Under the pieces are notes generated by a model. The model did not search any database. It saw only the letters and a list, made by a program, of their open reading frames with translations, and was not told the DNA's origin. Made by a program: the position numbers and the translations under genes. From an uncultured Armatimonadota bacterium (GTDB lineage: Bacteria; Armatimonadota; Fimbriimonadia; Fimbriimonadales; Fimbriimonadaceae), in NCBI GenBank assembly GCA_903833215.1, contig CAILEM010000097.1, positions 1 through 64,000 of the forward strand: a stretch of 64,000 nt of DNA, in the 5' to 3' direction. This document shows positions 34,831-43,154 of this stretch, piece by piece. How positions within the stretch are numbered: the stretch's first letter is position 1; every line of letters begins with the position of its first letter.

Positions 34831-35595
34831 ATGCTGCTTGAAGGCAAAAAGGGTCTTGTCCTTAACGTTTTAAATAAAAACTCCATCGCATGGGCGATCG
34901 CGGATGCCGCGAACCTCCAGGGGGCGACTGTGGGTATGGGTGTTCAGAATGAGCGCCTATTGGATGGAGCCCTTAAGCTTATTGAGGGCCGCGAGAGATT
35001 CGATCCATTTCTGATCGATTTCAGCGATCAAACTCAGTTCGACTCACTGGCCGAACAGGTCGCCGAGAAATACGGCAAGATCGACTTTTTGGTACATAGC
35101 GTAGGCTTCGCGCCAAAGGAAGCGATGACCGGTCGTTTCATTGATACGACGCTAGAGGATTACCAGACGGCAATGGCGATCAGCGCATTTTCGCTGGGTC
35201 GACTCTGTCAGGTGATGGAACCACTCCTCAATGAGGATGCCAGCGTCATCACACTCAGCTACCTGGGAAGTACACGAGCCCTGCGTAACTACAACGTGAT
35301 GGGCGTCTGCAAGGCAGCTTTGGAATCTACCGTGAGATATCTCGCAGTAGAACTTGGAGACCGCGGAATCCGAGTCAACACCCTCTCACCTGGACCAGTC
35401 AACACCGTCGCTGGACGAGGCGTCTCCGGTCTTACGGACATGATCAAGATTGTTCACGATCGTGCACCGCTCAAGCGCCCCTACGGAAAGGAAGAGGTTG
35501 CGACCTCAGCCGTGTACTTGCTGAGCGACTTGAGCAAGGGTGTCACCGGTCAAATCATCTTCATCGACTCCGGCTACACCGTCGTCGGAATGTAG
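34831..35595 (+). CDS. fabI: Enoyl-[acyl-carrier-protein] reductase (NADH)
   Basis: 254 aa. FabI reduces the trans-2-enoyl-ACP double bond, the final step of fatty acid elongation. It shows the FabI Rossmann variant (GLVLNVLNKNSIAWAIADA), LVHSVGFAPKE, and the Y-x6-K active site in YNVMGVCKAALE. The substrate loop SPGPVNTVAGRGVSG is typical. The next gene (ftcD) starts immediately after the stop codon, so the two form one operon. Confidence 0.95.
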   Translation: MLLEGKKGLVLNVLNKNSIAWAIADAANLQGATVGMGVQNERLLDGALKLIEGRERFDPFLIDFSDQTQFDSLAEQVAEKYGKIDFLVHSVGFAPKEAMTGRFIDTTLEDYQTAMAISAFSLGRLCQVMEPLLNEDASVITLSYLGSTRALRNYNVMGVCKAALESTVRYLAVELGDRGIRVNTLSPGPVNTVAGRGVSGLTDMIKIVHDRAPLKRPYGKEEVATSAVYLLSDLSKGVTGQIIFIDSGYTVVGM

Positions 35596-36465
35596 ATGCG
35601 GCTTCTGGCAGTACCGAACTGGTCTTTCGGTCGAAACACCGCGCTGTTACGTGAGTTTCAGCAGGTGCTTTCGCGGGAAGACATCCAGCTTCATTACTGC
35701 CAAGGCGACGTTGACCACAATAGAACCGTCACTGCATTCAGCGGTGAACCCAATGCGATTGAGTCGGCTCTGATCCGACTCTGTGAGCTCGCTTTTGATA
35801 CGATCGACCTCAATCGGCACGTCGGCGTTCATCCTCGCATCGGTGCACTTGATGTTTGCCCCCTCGTACCGCTCGAATCGGGCCCTCAAGCCTTCTTTCA
35901 GGCAAACGCACTTGCAGACCGCATCGCTGCCAATATCGCGGGAAGGCACCGTGTTCCCGTGTTCCTGTATGAACGATCGGAACGTGGCCGACATGAAGCC
36001 GACCTTCCATCTCTGCGTAAGGGAGGTTTCGGTGGACTCATCGGTAAGATCCTGAACCCAGATTTCGGTCCCCAACATGCTCATCCTCAACTGGGCGTAA
36101 CGATTCTGGGTGTTCGAGATTTCCTCGTCGCCATGAACGCCGATTTGACGACGGAGGATATTGATGTCGCTAAGCGAATCGCAAAGCAGATACGCGACCT
36201 TCGTCGTGAGGGTGATCCGCGATTTCTTGGGGTTAGGGCGCTCGGCTTCCCTCTGGCATCCCGGGGTCTTGTTCAGGTCAGCATGAACCTAACGTTGCCT
36301 GATATTACGACGATTGATCCAATTCTTGAATGGATCGGGCAAAAAGCACTTTATGAGCGATTACGGGTCGTTAGCACGGAACTCATTGGCGTGATTCGAG
36401 ACGTCGACGTTCCCAACGCAACTCGTCTCCCGATCCGCGAAAAACAAATTGTGTCCACCCAGTAG
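35596..36465 (+). CDS. ftcD: Glutamate formimidoyltransferase
   Basis: 289 aa, matching the formiminotransferase part only; the cyclodeaminase domain is absent. It transfers formimino (or formyl) from formiminoglutamate to tetrahydrofolate in histidine breakdown. DHNRTVTAFSGEPNA and RHVGVHPRIGALDVCPLVPL are the family blocks, with QVSMNLT near the end. It directly follows fabI without a gap; other hut genes are not in the window. Confidence 0.92.
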   Translation: MRLLAVPNWSFGRNTALLREFQQVLSREDIQLHYCQGDVDHNRTVTAFSGEPNAIESALIRLCELAFDTIDLNRHVGVHPRIGALDVCPLVPLESGPQAFFQANALADRIAANIAGRHRVPVFLYERSERGRHEADLPSLRKGGFGGLIGKILNPDFGPQHAHPQLGVTILGVRDFLVAMNADLTTEDIDVAKRIAKQIRDLRREGDPRFLGVRALGFPLASRGLVQVSMNLTLPDITTIDPILEWIGQKALYERLRVVSTELIGVIRDVDVPNATRLPIREKQIVSTQ

Positions 36466-36468
36466 GGG

Positions 36469-36632
36469 AGAGGCGTGCCTCGCTTCTTGCTACCGCTGTC
36501 ACTAAGCACATCAGGGCAGCGAGTGCCCCTACACCCAATCGTCATTCGTTCGGGCGAGGCGTCCCTTACTTCTTGCTACCGCTCTGACTAACCAAAGCAG
36601 GTTAGCAGGGCAGCGCCCTGCCCCTACACTGG
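36469..36632. repeat. Two tandem diverged copies of an extragenic repeat
   Basis: Copy 1 (36469-36536) and copy 2 (36556-36632) share GAGGCGT, then CTTCTTGCTACCGCT, then AGGGCAGCG...TGCCCCTACAC. Each half contains palindromic G/C-rich pieces (GAGGCGTGCCTC, GGGCAGCGCCCTGCCC). The GAGGCRTGCCTC palindrome also occurs at 40918-40933, and a related AGGCACGCCT at 26311-26320. Confidence 0.7.
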
Positions 36633-36638
36633 ATGCGG

Positions 36639-37649
36639 TTACTTGGCTAGACCGGGGTGCGCGGCCAGATACTTGTCCGCGTTACTCTTGTCGACCAACT
36701 CGGTTGGAAGAATGATCTTTTTATCTTTTGGCTTGTTGCCCTTGAGAATTTCGGCGGCGACTTCAATCCCTTTAGGACCTGGATCCGGATAGCGGAACGT
36801 TGCATCCAACTTTCCGTCCTTGATCATCTGAACGACTTCCTGCTGGCAGCCATCAACACCGACAAAGATTGGCTTTGTCTTCGGTTTCGTCGCAGCATGG
36901 TCATAGGCTTGGTAAGCACCAATCGCCATCTCGTCGTTGTGAGCGTAGACAGCATCAAATGGCTTGCCGGTCTGGAGGAACGTCTCCATATAGCTTTGTG
37001 CCGCCTGTCGTTGATACTTACAGTCATCGCCTTGGATCACTGAGATTCCAGGGAATTTCTTGAATGCAGCCATCGCACCTTCGCGTCGATCGTTCGTAGC
37101 GTCAGCTCCGCCCTTGCCTTGAATCATGAGGACGATTCCCTTTCCATTCAAGCGCTTCGCGATGTATTCGCCAGCTTGCTTTCCGATTTCGACGTTATCA
37201 CCACCAATATGAACGGTGTACTTATCGCCGGGAATACCACGGTCAAGCAGGATCACGCTCGTGCCCTTATCAAATGCCTTCTCAATCGCGGTCCGAACCG
37301 ACATCTCGGCAGGACTGACGAGCAGAACCTTGGGCGACTCAAGCATCAGCGTATCGATCTGGCTGATCTGCTTATTCGGGTCATCTTCCGCCGCCTGCTC
37401 CTCAAACTTGAAAGCAGATTTGTTTGCTTCGGCAGCTGCCTTTGTCTCGGCATCAAACTGCTGGCGCCATGGATCCGCGCTGTTCGCCTGCGAAAACACT
37501 ACCAGCGGGAGATTCCCGGCGGTAGTACCGGCTGGCTTCTCCGCCGTTGTCCCAGGGGTCGTGCTCGTTGAGCCACCGCTGTCCCCACTCCCACACCCAA
37601 CGATCATGATCGCCGCAAAGGCGCTGCATGCCCAGAGTCCTAACTTCAT
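36639..37649 (-). CDS. Sugar ABC transporter substrate-binding lipoprotein
   Basis: 336 aa. The signal peptide ends in a lipobox (AAIMIVGCGSG), so the protein is lipid-anchored. The mature part is a periplasmic binding protein type I fold (Peripla_BP_4): VILLDRGIPGDKYTVHIGGD and FDAVYAHNDEMAIGAYQA are typical of ribose/xylose/galactose binders. The ligand is probably a pentose or hexose, not decided here. A permease gene lies 4 nt upstream in the same operon; no ATPase gene is present. Confidence 0.9.
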   Translation of the reverse strand: MKLGLWACSAFAAIMIVGCGSGDSGGSTSTTPGTTAEKPAGTTAGNLPLVVFSQANSADPWRQQFDAETKAAAEANKSAFKFEEQAAEDDPNKQISQIDTLMLESPKVLLVSPAEMSVRTAIEKAFDKGTSVILLDRGIPGDKYTVHIGGDNVEIGKQAGEYIAKRLNGKGIVLMIQGKGGADATNDRREGAMAAFKKFPGISVIQGDDCKYQRQAAQSYMETFLQTGKPFDAVYAHNDEMAIGAYQAYDHAATKPKTKPIFVGVDGCQQEVVQMIKDGKLDATFRYPDPGPKGIEVAAEILKGNKPKDKKIILPTELVDKSNADKYLAAHPGLAK

Positions 37650-37653
37650 CGTC

Positions 37654-38652
37654 CTAAACCCTCCGTCCCAAATTCTGTAAATACACGGCCAAGAGAATAA
37701 TAACTCCCTTCCAGCCCTGGCCGACGTAGTAGCTCACGCCGTCCAAGATCAGCAACACATTGAGGCACACGATAAACAGCGCACCCACAAATGTCCCGAC
37801 CACATTACCGTACCCGCCCACGAGTGCCGTTCCACCCACAACCGCGGCAGTAATCGCATCAAGCTCGTAACCCATGCCTGCACTGGGCTGGCCATTTGAG
37901 TTTCTTGCGGTGAACAAAATGGCGGCGAGGGCGATGCAAAACCCGTTGATCGCAAACGCTCCAATGCGTACTCGATCTACAGGCACCCCGGCATACCTCG
38001 CGGCCTCTGAGTTGCCTCCAAGTGCATAGACCCTTCGCCCGAACACGGTTTTGGCAAGGATCACCGTTCCGGCAGCTGTTGCCAATAAGAGAATCCACCC
38101 AGCTATCGGAATGCCGAGCCAAGGCGACTCGAAAAACGCAATCTGGTCCTTCATCCCCGAGATGTTCGCATTGTTTGTGTAGACAAACGCGATCCCTCTT
38201 AGGCTCACCATTCCCGCCAGGGTTACCACGAACGGCTGTAGTTTCGTAAACCCGATAATCGCGCCCAAGACCGACCCAATCAAGGTGCCGATAAACAGGA
38301 CATAGGCGATCGTCAGCGGAGTCGAAGCACCATGGACGAGCCAGGTGGCACAGATGCAGTTGAGCAACCCCATCGCTGAGCCGGCGCTAAGGTCAATGCC
38401 CCCTACCAAAATGACAAATGTCGCCCCGATGGCCAAGCAACCAGGGACCGCCAACTGACCAAGAACGTTTCGCAGGTTCCCAACCGAAAAGAACACGGAA
38501 TGGAAGAGTGCACCCGGCGCATCCGTATGGGGTGTATCGAACAGAGCCACCAGCAAAAGTAAAACGAGTCCAACGAGCCCCTGATATTTTTGGAGGATGG
38601 GGAAAATCTTGCGAACCGCACCACCCGAACGAACTACCTTATCGATCGCCAA
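37654..38652 (-). CDS. Sugar ABC transporter permease (RbsC-like)
   Basis: 332 aa with about eight to ten transmembrane helices. GGIDLSAGSAMGL and LGGNSEAARYAGVPVDRVR are the hallmark loops of BPD_transp_2 permeases such as RbsC and XylH; the second is the ATPase-contacting loop. The TTG start has no strong SD. It precedes the binding-protein gene by 4 nt. The expected two-domain ATPase (RbsA-like) is not next to it, so an ATPase must come from elsewhere. Confidence 0.9.
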   Translation of the reverse strand: MAIDKVVRSGGAVRKIFPILQKYQGLVGLVLLLLVALFDTPHTDAPGALFHSVFFSVGNLRNVLGQLAVPGCLAIGATFVILVGGIDLSAGSAMGLLNCICATWLVHGASTPLTIAYVLFIGTLIGSVLGAIIGFTKLQPFVVTLAGMVSLRGIAFVYTNNANISGMKDQIAFFESPWLGIPIAGWILLLATAAGTVILAKTVFGRRVYALGGNSEAARYAGVPVDRVRIGAFAINGFCIALAAILFTARNSNGQPSAGMGYELDAITAAVVGGTALVGGYGNVVGTFVGALFIVCLNVLLILDGVSYYVGQGWKGVIILLAVYLQNLGRRV

Positions 38653-38810
38653 TCACCGCGCAATTCCCCTTCCACATTCTGCCAACCCATCTGCTTCCCC
38701 CTTGAAGACCTAGCGGAGCATTCTTGCCAACCAGCCAATCCATTTCTAGAAAGGATATCTTCCCCAAGAAGGTGGTATGTTCCTGCCAGACCGTTCAGGA
38801 ATTACAGTCG

Positions 38811-40814
38811 ATGATGATTGCCGTACTCGCCCTTGCGACCCTCGCCACTTCTGCCGCGTTAGCGCAGCAAGTGTCCGTCAAATCCCTGCTACCGCAGATG
38901 ACCGATTTGACCTTCCTAACTCATCGCCCAAATCCCGTCTTTACGATGGCTCAGGCCAGCAGTTACGATCGAAGATCTAACCCTGGTCCAAACAGCGATC
39001 CGTTTGCGAACGGAGATGCGGGGCAGTTCATTCGAATTGAAGACACCGCTCATGGAAAAGAGTACGTCATGGCCGATCTCAAAGGACCTGGAGCAGTTGT
39101 CCGATTGTGGTCTGCGAACCCAAGCGGCACGCTTCGAATGTATTTTGATGGTGAGGCAGAGCCTCGCGTCAAAGTCAAATTGGCTGACCTCTTGAACGGC
39201 AAGATTCAACCCTTGGCCCCTCCGTTTGGCTATAACGCCTCCTCTGGTTGCAACTTGTATTTTCCATTTCCATATGCGAAAAGCTTGAAGATCACGGCCG
39301 ACGGATCGGAAGGCGGTAACCCGACATCGCTGTACTACCATGTTGGGTATCGAACTTACGCCGCAGGTACGACGGTCAAAACATTCACGGCGGACGATTA
39401 CACGTCCAACAAGGCGCTGATCGCGAAGGTTGGGGCGGGACTGGATCACCCAGCTTCGAAAACCGACCTCAAGGTGCTCGGAGAGGCAACACTCAAAACG
39501 GGGGAGGTCCTCACCTCCAACTACCAGCCTCAAATAAGTTCTGCTATTCGTGTCTTGCAGGTCAAGATCCCTGTCCTTTCGCCAGCCGAAGCCAAGGTTC
39601 TTCCCTGGGAGGATCCACGCCAAACTCACAACGTCCTCAGACAGCTAAGCCTCTCGATTCAGTTCGACGGCGAGGCATGCGTCGAGACCCCTTTGGGTGA
39701 TTTCTTCGGGGCCGCTCCCGGCATCAACCCGTATGAAAACGTTCCGATGACGGTGAATGCGGACGGCACATTAACCTGCCGCTTTGTGATGCCGTTTGAG
39801 AAACAGGCGACGATCTCCATTCGAAATCAGGGGGCACCCGTCGCTGTGAAGTTAAGCGCGGCCATGCGACCCTTTCCTTGGGGACCCGGCTCCTATCATT
39901 TCCATGCGCAATGGCTTGGCGAACATGGTTCGACGCGACCATTCCACGAAATGCCGTTCCTAGACGTGCAAGGCGAAGGCGTCTTTGTTGGCACGAGCCT
40001 AAACGTGACGAGCCCAGTTCCAGATTGGTGGGGTGAAGGCGACGAGAAGGCTACCGTTGACGGCGAAAGCTTCCCGAGCACGTTCGGCACCGGTACTGAA
40101 GACTATTACGGTTACGCTTGGGGCAGTTCTCAGCTGTTTGATGAGCCATACCACGCCCAAACCCGCTGCGATGGCCCAGGCAGCCGTGGCCATACAAGCT
40201 TGAATCGGTGGCAGATATTCGATCCCATCACGTACACCAAGTCGCTCAAATTCACCGTTGAGATGTGGCACTGGGCGGACTGTATCGTCACGTTCGACCA
40301 CGCCGCATACTGGTACTCCAAGCCAGGGGGAACACCTCCTGTTCATATCGACGAAGCTCTGCTACCACCTTTGAAGATCGATCCAATCAAACCGATTGAA
40401 GGCGCAATTGAGGGAGAATCGCTCGTTATCGCCCAAAAGACAGGTGGGGAAACCGAGGCTCAAGATGGTTTTTGGCAGTGCAGCGGAGGAAAGCAACTGT
40501 GGTGGCGGGACGCCGCGCCTGGGAATAAGCTTGTGATCCGGATTCCGGTTAAGGAAGCCGGCACTTATGAGGTCATCGCGAATTTCTGCAAGGCAGTCGA
40601 TTACGGCATTCACAAAATGCGTTTGAACGGCCAAGAGATTGCTCCGATTGACTTCTTCAATGATGGACTTACCTGGAAGAAAGAGACATTGGGGACGTTT
40701 GTTCTGCCCAAAGGCGATGCCCTGCTAGAAGTGGAGTGCGTGGGTGCCAACCCCAAGGCGCAGTCCAGAAATATGTTCGCGCTGGATTACCTACTGCTGA
40801 ACAAGAAGGGCTAG
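38811..40814 (+). CDS. Exported DUF2961 / GH172-like glycoside hydrolase
   Basis: 667 aa from ATG 38811, with AGGAA upstream; the signal peptide is MMIAVLALATLATSAALAQ. DUF2961 features are clear: GQFIRIEDTAHGKEYVMADL, GPGAVVRLWSANPSGTLRMY, then GEGDEKATVDGE and GTGTEDYYGYAW. GH172 enzymes act on fructose- and arabinose-containing glycans. The last about 140 residues form a separate beta-sandwich, perhaps carbohydrate-binding. It is divergent from the sugar ABC genes, and the shared gap suggests linked sugar use. Confidence 0.88.
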   Translation: MMIAVLALATLATSAALAQQVSVKSLLPQMTDLTFLTHRPNPVFTMAQASSYDRRSNPGPNSDPFANGDAGQFIRIEDTAHGKEYVMADLKGPGAVVRLWSANPSGTLRMYFDGEAEPRVKVKLADLLNGKIQPLAPPFGYNASSGCNLYFPFPYAKSLKITADGSEGGNPTSLYYHVGYRTYAAGTTVKTFTADDYTSNKALIAKVGAGLDHPASKTDLKVLGEATLKTGEVLTSNYQPQISSAIRVLQVKIPVLSPAEAKVLPWEDPRQTHNVLRQLSLSIQFDGEACVETPLGDFFGAAPGINPYENVPMTVNADGTLTCRFVMPFEKQATISIRNQGAPVAVKLSAAMRPFPWGPGSYHFHAQWLGEHGSTRPFHEMPFLDVQGEGVFVGTSLNVTSPVPDWWGEGDEKATVDGESFPSTFGTGTEDYYGYAWGSSQLFDEPYHAQTRCDGPGSRGHTSLNRWQIFDPITYTKSLKFTVEMWHWADCIVTFDHAAYWYSKPGGTPPVHIDEALLPPLKIDPIKPIEGAIEGESLVIAQKTGGETEAQDGFWQCSGGKQLWWRDAAPGNKLVIRIPVKEAGTYEVIANFCKAVDYGIHKMRLNGQEIAPIDFFNDGLTWKKETLGTFVLPKGDALLEVECVGANPKAQSRNMFALDYLLLNKKG

Positions 40815-40820
40815 GCGCAA

Positions 40821-40857
40821 AGAGTCCGGCGAAAATCATAGATCATCGCCGGACTCT
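40821..40857 (+). terminator. 12-bp hairpin after the GH172-like gene
   Basis: AGAGTCCGGCGA...TCGCCGGACTCT is a perfect stem with a 13-nt loop, without a T-run. A second palindrome GCGAGGCATGCCTCGC (40918-40933) followed by seven T lies further on and belongs to the dispersed palindrome family. Confidence 0.5.
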
Positions 40858-40945
40858 GAAATACGCAAATCTTGCGGGCTACGTCACGATCGGGACATTC
40901 CCGGTAGTAACAGGTTAGCGAGGCATGCCTCGCCATTACGTTTTT

Positions 40946-41329
40946 TTACTTGCTGCCGCAACCGCAGCCGCCACCACCGCAGCCACAACCACCACCGCTT
41001 CCGCCTTCCGATTGGAATGAGGAGCCACAGCCGCAGCTTGAAACAGCGTTGGGGTTTTCAATCTTGAAACCACCACCGAGAGATTCCTCAACATAGTCGA
41101 CGGTTGCGCCGTCCATGTAGTTGAGACTCAGTGGGTCGATAACAAGCTTGATACCATCCTGCTCGAATACGCTATCAAGCTCTTCAGGTGGACTGTCGTC
41201 AAGGGCCATTCCGTAGGAGAGGCCTGAACAGCCGCCTCCAGCAACCCATACGCGAAGCGCTGCGTCTTTCGCTTCCTGTTCGATCAGACTGCGCAGCTCG
41301 GTGACAGCTCGCTCACTTAAGGTGATCAT
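40946..41329 (-). CDS. erpA: A-type Fe-S cluster carrier (ErpA/IscA-like) with Cys/Gly-rich tail
   Basis: 127 aa. The three conserved cysteines are present: GGCSG and SCGCGSSF. These proteins pass Fe-S clusters to target enzymes. The usual family ends soon after CGCGSSF; here about 20 extra residues (GGSGGGCGCGGGGCGCGSK) add four cysteines. No isc or suf gene is adjacent. CATAAT on the minus strand ends 7 nt before the ATG, so the mRNA may be leaderless. ErpA versus IscA cannot be decided from sequence alone. Confidence 0.88.
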   Translation of the reverse strand: MITLSERAVTELRSLIEQEAKDAALRVWVAGGGCSGLSYGMALDDSPPEELDSVFEQDGIKLVIDPLSLNYMDGATVDYVEESLGGGFKIENPNAVSSCGCGSSFQSEGGSGGGCGCGGGGCGCGSK

Positions 41330-41434
41330 GGGCTCTATTATGAATGATCCAACGAAAAACCGTTAGGAACGGTTGAAGCTGCCAATCACAACGTTATGAC
41401 CAGCAGCCTCAATCGCGCCCCGAGGGTAACGAGA

Positions 41435-42562
41435 TTAGAACTTAAGAACGTGCGACAGAGTAATCGTCGTACGGTTGTCCTTTGGCGTGTTGTTATCAGC
41501 GTTGAACACAGAAGCGTTCGATTTATCGTAACGGGCTTCCAAGCGGAACAGCGAATCCTTGGATGTATTCCAAGTCAGGGTTCCGGTTAGAGAGTTGTAA
41601 CGAGCTGAGAATCCAACGCCGCGGATTCCATCTGGATCAGAGACGGTCTCAGCGCGAATCGCACCGGAGAACTTGCTGCTGAACTGATCGGTAACGTATG
41701 CGGCAACGCCGCTCCACTTTCCACCGCCCGTGCCATCGAATCCTTTGGCATCGGCATAGTCAGCGTTAACAGCCAACTTAACCTTGCCGGAGAGCTGATA
41801 CGTTGCAATGAAGTCACCCAGATTGACGGTTCGTCCGCCGACAGATGTGAAGCCAGAGCCGTTCACAGCCGCGCTACCCTCTTGACCACCGTAGTAGTTG
41901 AAGGTGACGGCAGCCTTGCTGCTTGGAGTCAGAGCAACGGTTGCGCCATAGCTCTTTCCACCATTGGAATCCTGAACTTCATTCCAACCATTGACGAGGT
42001 AAACGCTACCGGTTACGTTCTTGGCAATCGTCGTGCTTCCTCGAAGACCGGTGTGATAAACCGGCTGGCCGAGCGTATAGAGGAACGAACGGGAGTAGTT
42101 ATCATTTGCAGAACTATCTGCTCCTTCATAACCAACCCAGCTCAGGAACTTACCTAAATCAACTGTAGCATCTGACTTAGGTACAGCGTACGTTACATAC
42201 AACTGCTGAATGAGCTTCGACGAGTTCTGACCCGCCGGCTCGTTGAGGGCGATGATGTCGGCGTTCTTCCCAAGCAAGAAATTTGCCGTGATGCCAAATG
42301 GGTTGGTCGCAGTTGCCTTTCGAATCAAGTCAAGCTCGAAAGCGGCAAACCCAAACTGGTTGGGTGAAACATCAAACTGTCGAAGATTGGAGCCAGCGCC
42401 AGTGCTTGGGTTTCCAAGATCGAACATGTAGTAGTAATCAAAGTGGCCACTTAATGTGAACCCTTGAAGAAGATCATCCGCAGCGTTTGCTGTGACCGTG
42501 CCGCCGAGAGTGGCTACGAGCATCATTGATCGCAGAAATTTAGGATGGGTTAGTTTTTTCAT
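41435..42562 (-). CDS. Outer-membrane beta-barrel (porin-like) protein
   Basis: 375 aa with a signal peptide (RSMMLVATLGGTVTANAA). The rest is a chain of alternating polar/apolar strands ending in a C-terminal Phe (TTITLSHVLKF), the usual beta-barrel assembly signal. LSGHFDYYYMFDLGNPSTGA and SKFSGAIRAETVSDPDGIRG resemble BBP2-type outer-membrane proteins. It indicates an outer membrane. The channel substrate is unknown. It is divergent from the ammonium transporter gene across a long intergenic region. Confidence 0.85.
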   Translation of the reverse strand: MKKLTHPKFLRSMMLVATLGGTVTANAADDLLQGFTLSGHFDYYYMFDLGNPSTGAGSNLRQFDVSPNQFGFAAFELDLIRKATATNPFGITANFLLGKNADIIALNEPAGQNSSKLIQQLYVTYAVPKSDATVDLGKFLSWVGYEGADSSANDNYSRSFLYTLGQPVYHTGLRGSTTIAKNVTGSVYLVNGWNEVQDSNGGKSYGATVALTPSSKAAVTFNYYGGQEGSAAVNGSGFTSVGGRTVNLGDFIATYQLSGKVKLAVNADYADAKGFDGTGGGKWSGVAAYVTDQFSSKFSGAIRAETVSDPDGIRGVGFSARYNSLTGTLTWNTSKDSLFRLEARYDKSNASVFNADNNTPKDNRTTITLSHVLKF

Positions 42563-43154
42563 ATTGCTTATGCCGGGCTGGCCGGAAAAACATGCGGATT
42601 ATAAGAAACGAACTCCATAACAACCGCCACTTATCGAATATTTCGAGTGATCTTGCGCCTTTCACGGCAACTTCCAGCGTTTCTCGACCAATTTTATAGC
42701 CTGCAATATTACTACCCTGTTAATAGTACGAGCCAATAGGATCATGTTATGACCTTAAAGTCCAGATAGCTGTTTGATGCCAACTGCGATGGATCTTTCA
42801 CGCATGTTTTCCAACGCCTCGGTTTACCGTTCACTGACCTAAAGCCAGTATCAATACCGGCGTTTTAGCATCAAGAGAAAATAAATCCTTGCAGAATCGC
42901 ATTTCCTCACATACAATGGCTCCCAACCGCAAAGGCGCGGCCTACCATCTTTGATCCGGAGGGACCTGTGGAGAGGCTTAGCCTTCTTAACAATTTGCAA
43001 TTCCAGCTTGCCAATGCAGGCGATTTTCCCCTTAAGCGTAGCTACGCATTGCGTTCAATCACGGAGGGTTGTTGTTGACCCACACGATGATTAGCCGACT
43101 TAAGGACACCTGCGCCATTAGCGCCATAACCGACATTACGGGAGGTGTCAAGGA
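42563..43154. other. Long divergent intergenic region between porin and amt
   Basis: 592 nt. No ORF is supported except the short one at 42968-43078. An AT-rich stretch (about 42690-42900) likely contains promoters, but I cannot fix one. I see no sigma-54 (GG-N10-GC) box that I would trust. Confidence 0.4.
42968..43078 (+). CDS. Possible 36-aa leader peptide upstream of amt
   Basis: A GTG at 42968 has GGAGG five bases upstream and opens 36 codons (VERLSLLNNLQFQLANAGDF...) ending at TGA 43076-43078, 76 nt before amt. It has a good ribosome site but no homology that I know. It may be an upstream regulatory ORF or chance. Confidence 0.3.
   Translation: MERLSLLNNLQFQLANAGDFPLKRSYALRSITEGCC

Noticed and set aside
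42925-42975. CGCAAAGGCGCGGCCTACC resembles part of a GEMM-I (c-di-GMP) riboswitch
   Set aside because: The other conserved blocks (GCACAGGGCAAACC and the GGTAGGTAGCGGGGTTACC arm) are absent, so the likeness is local only.
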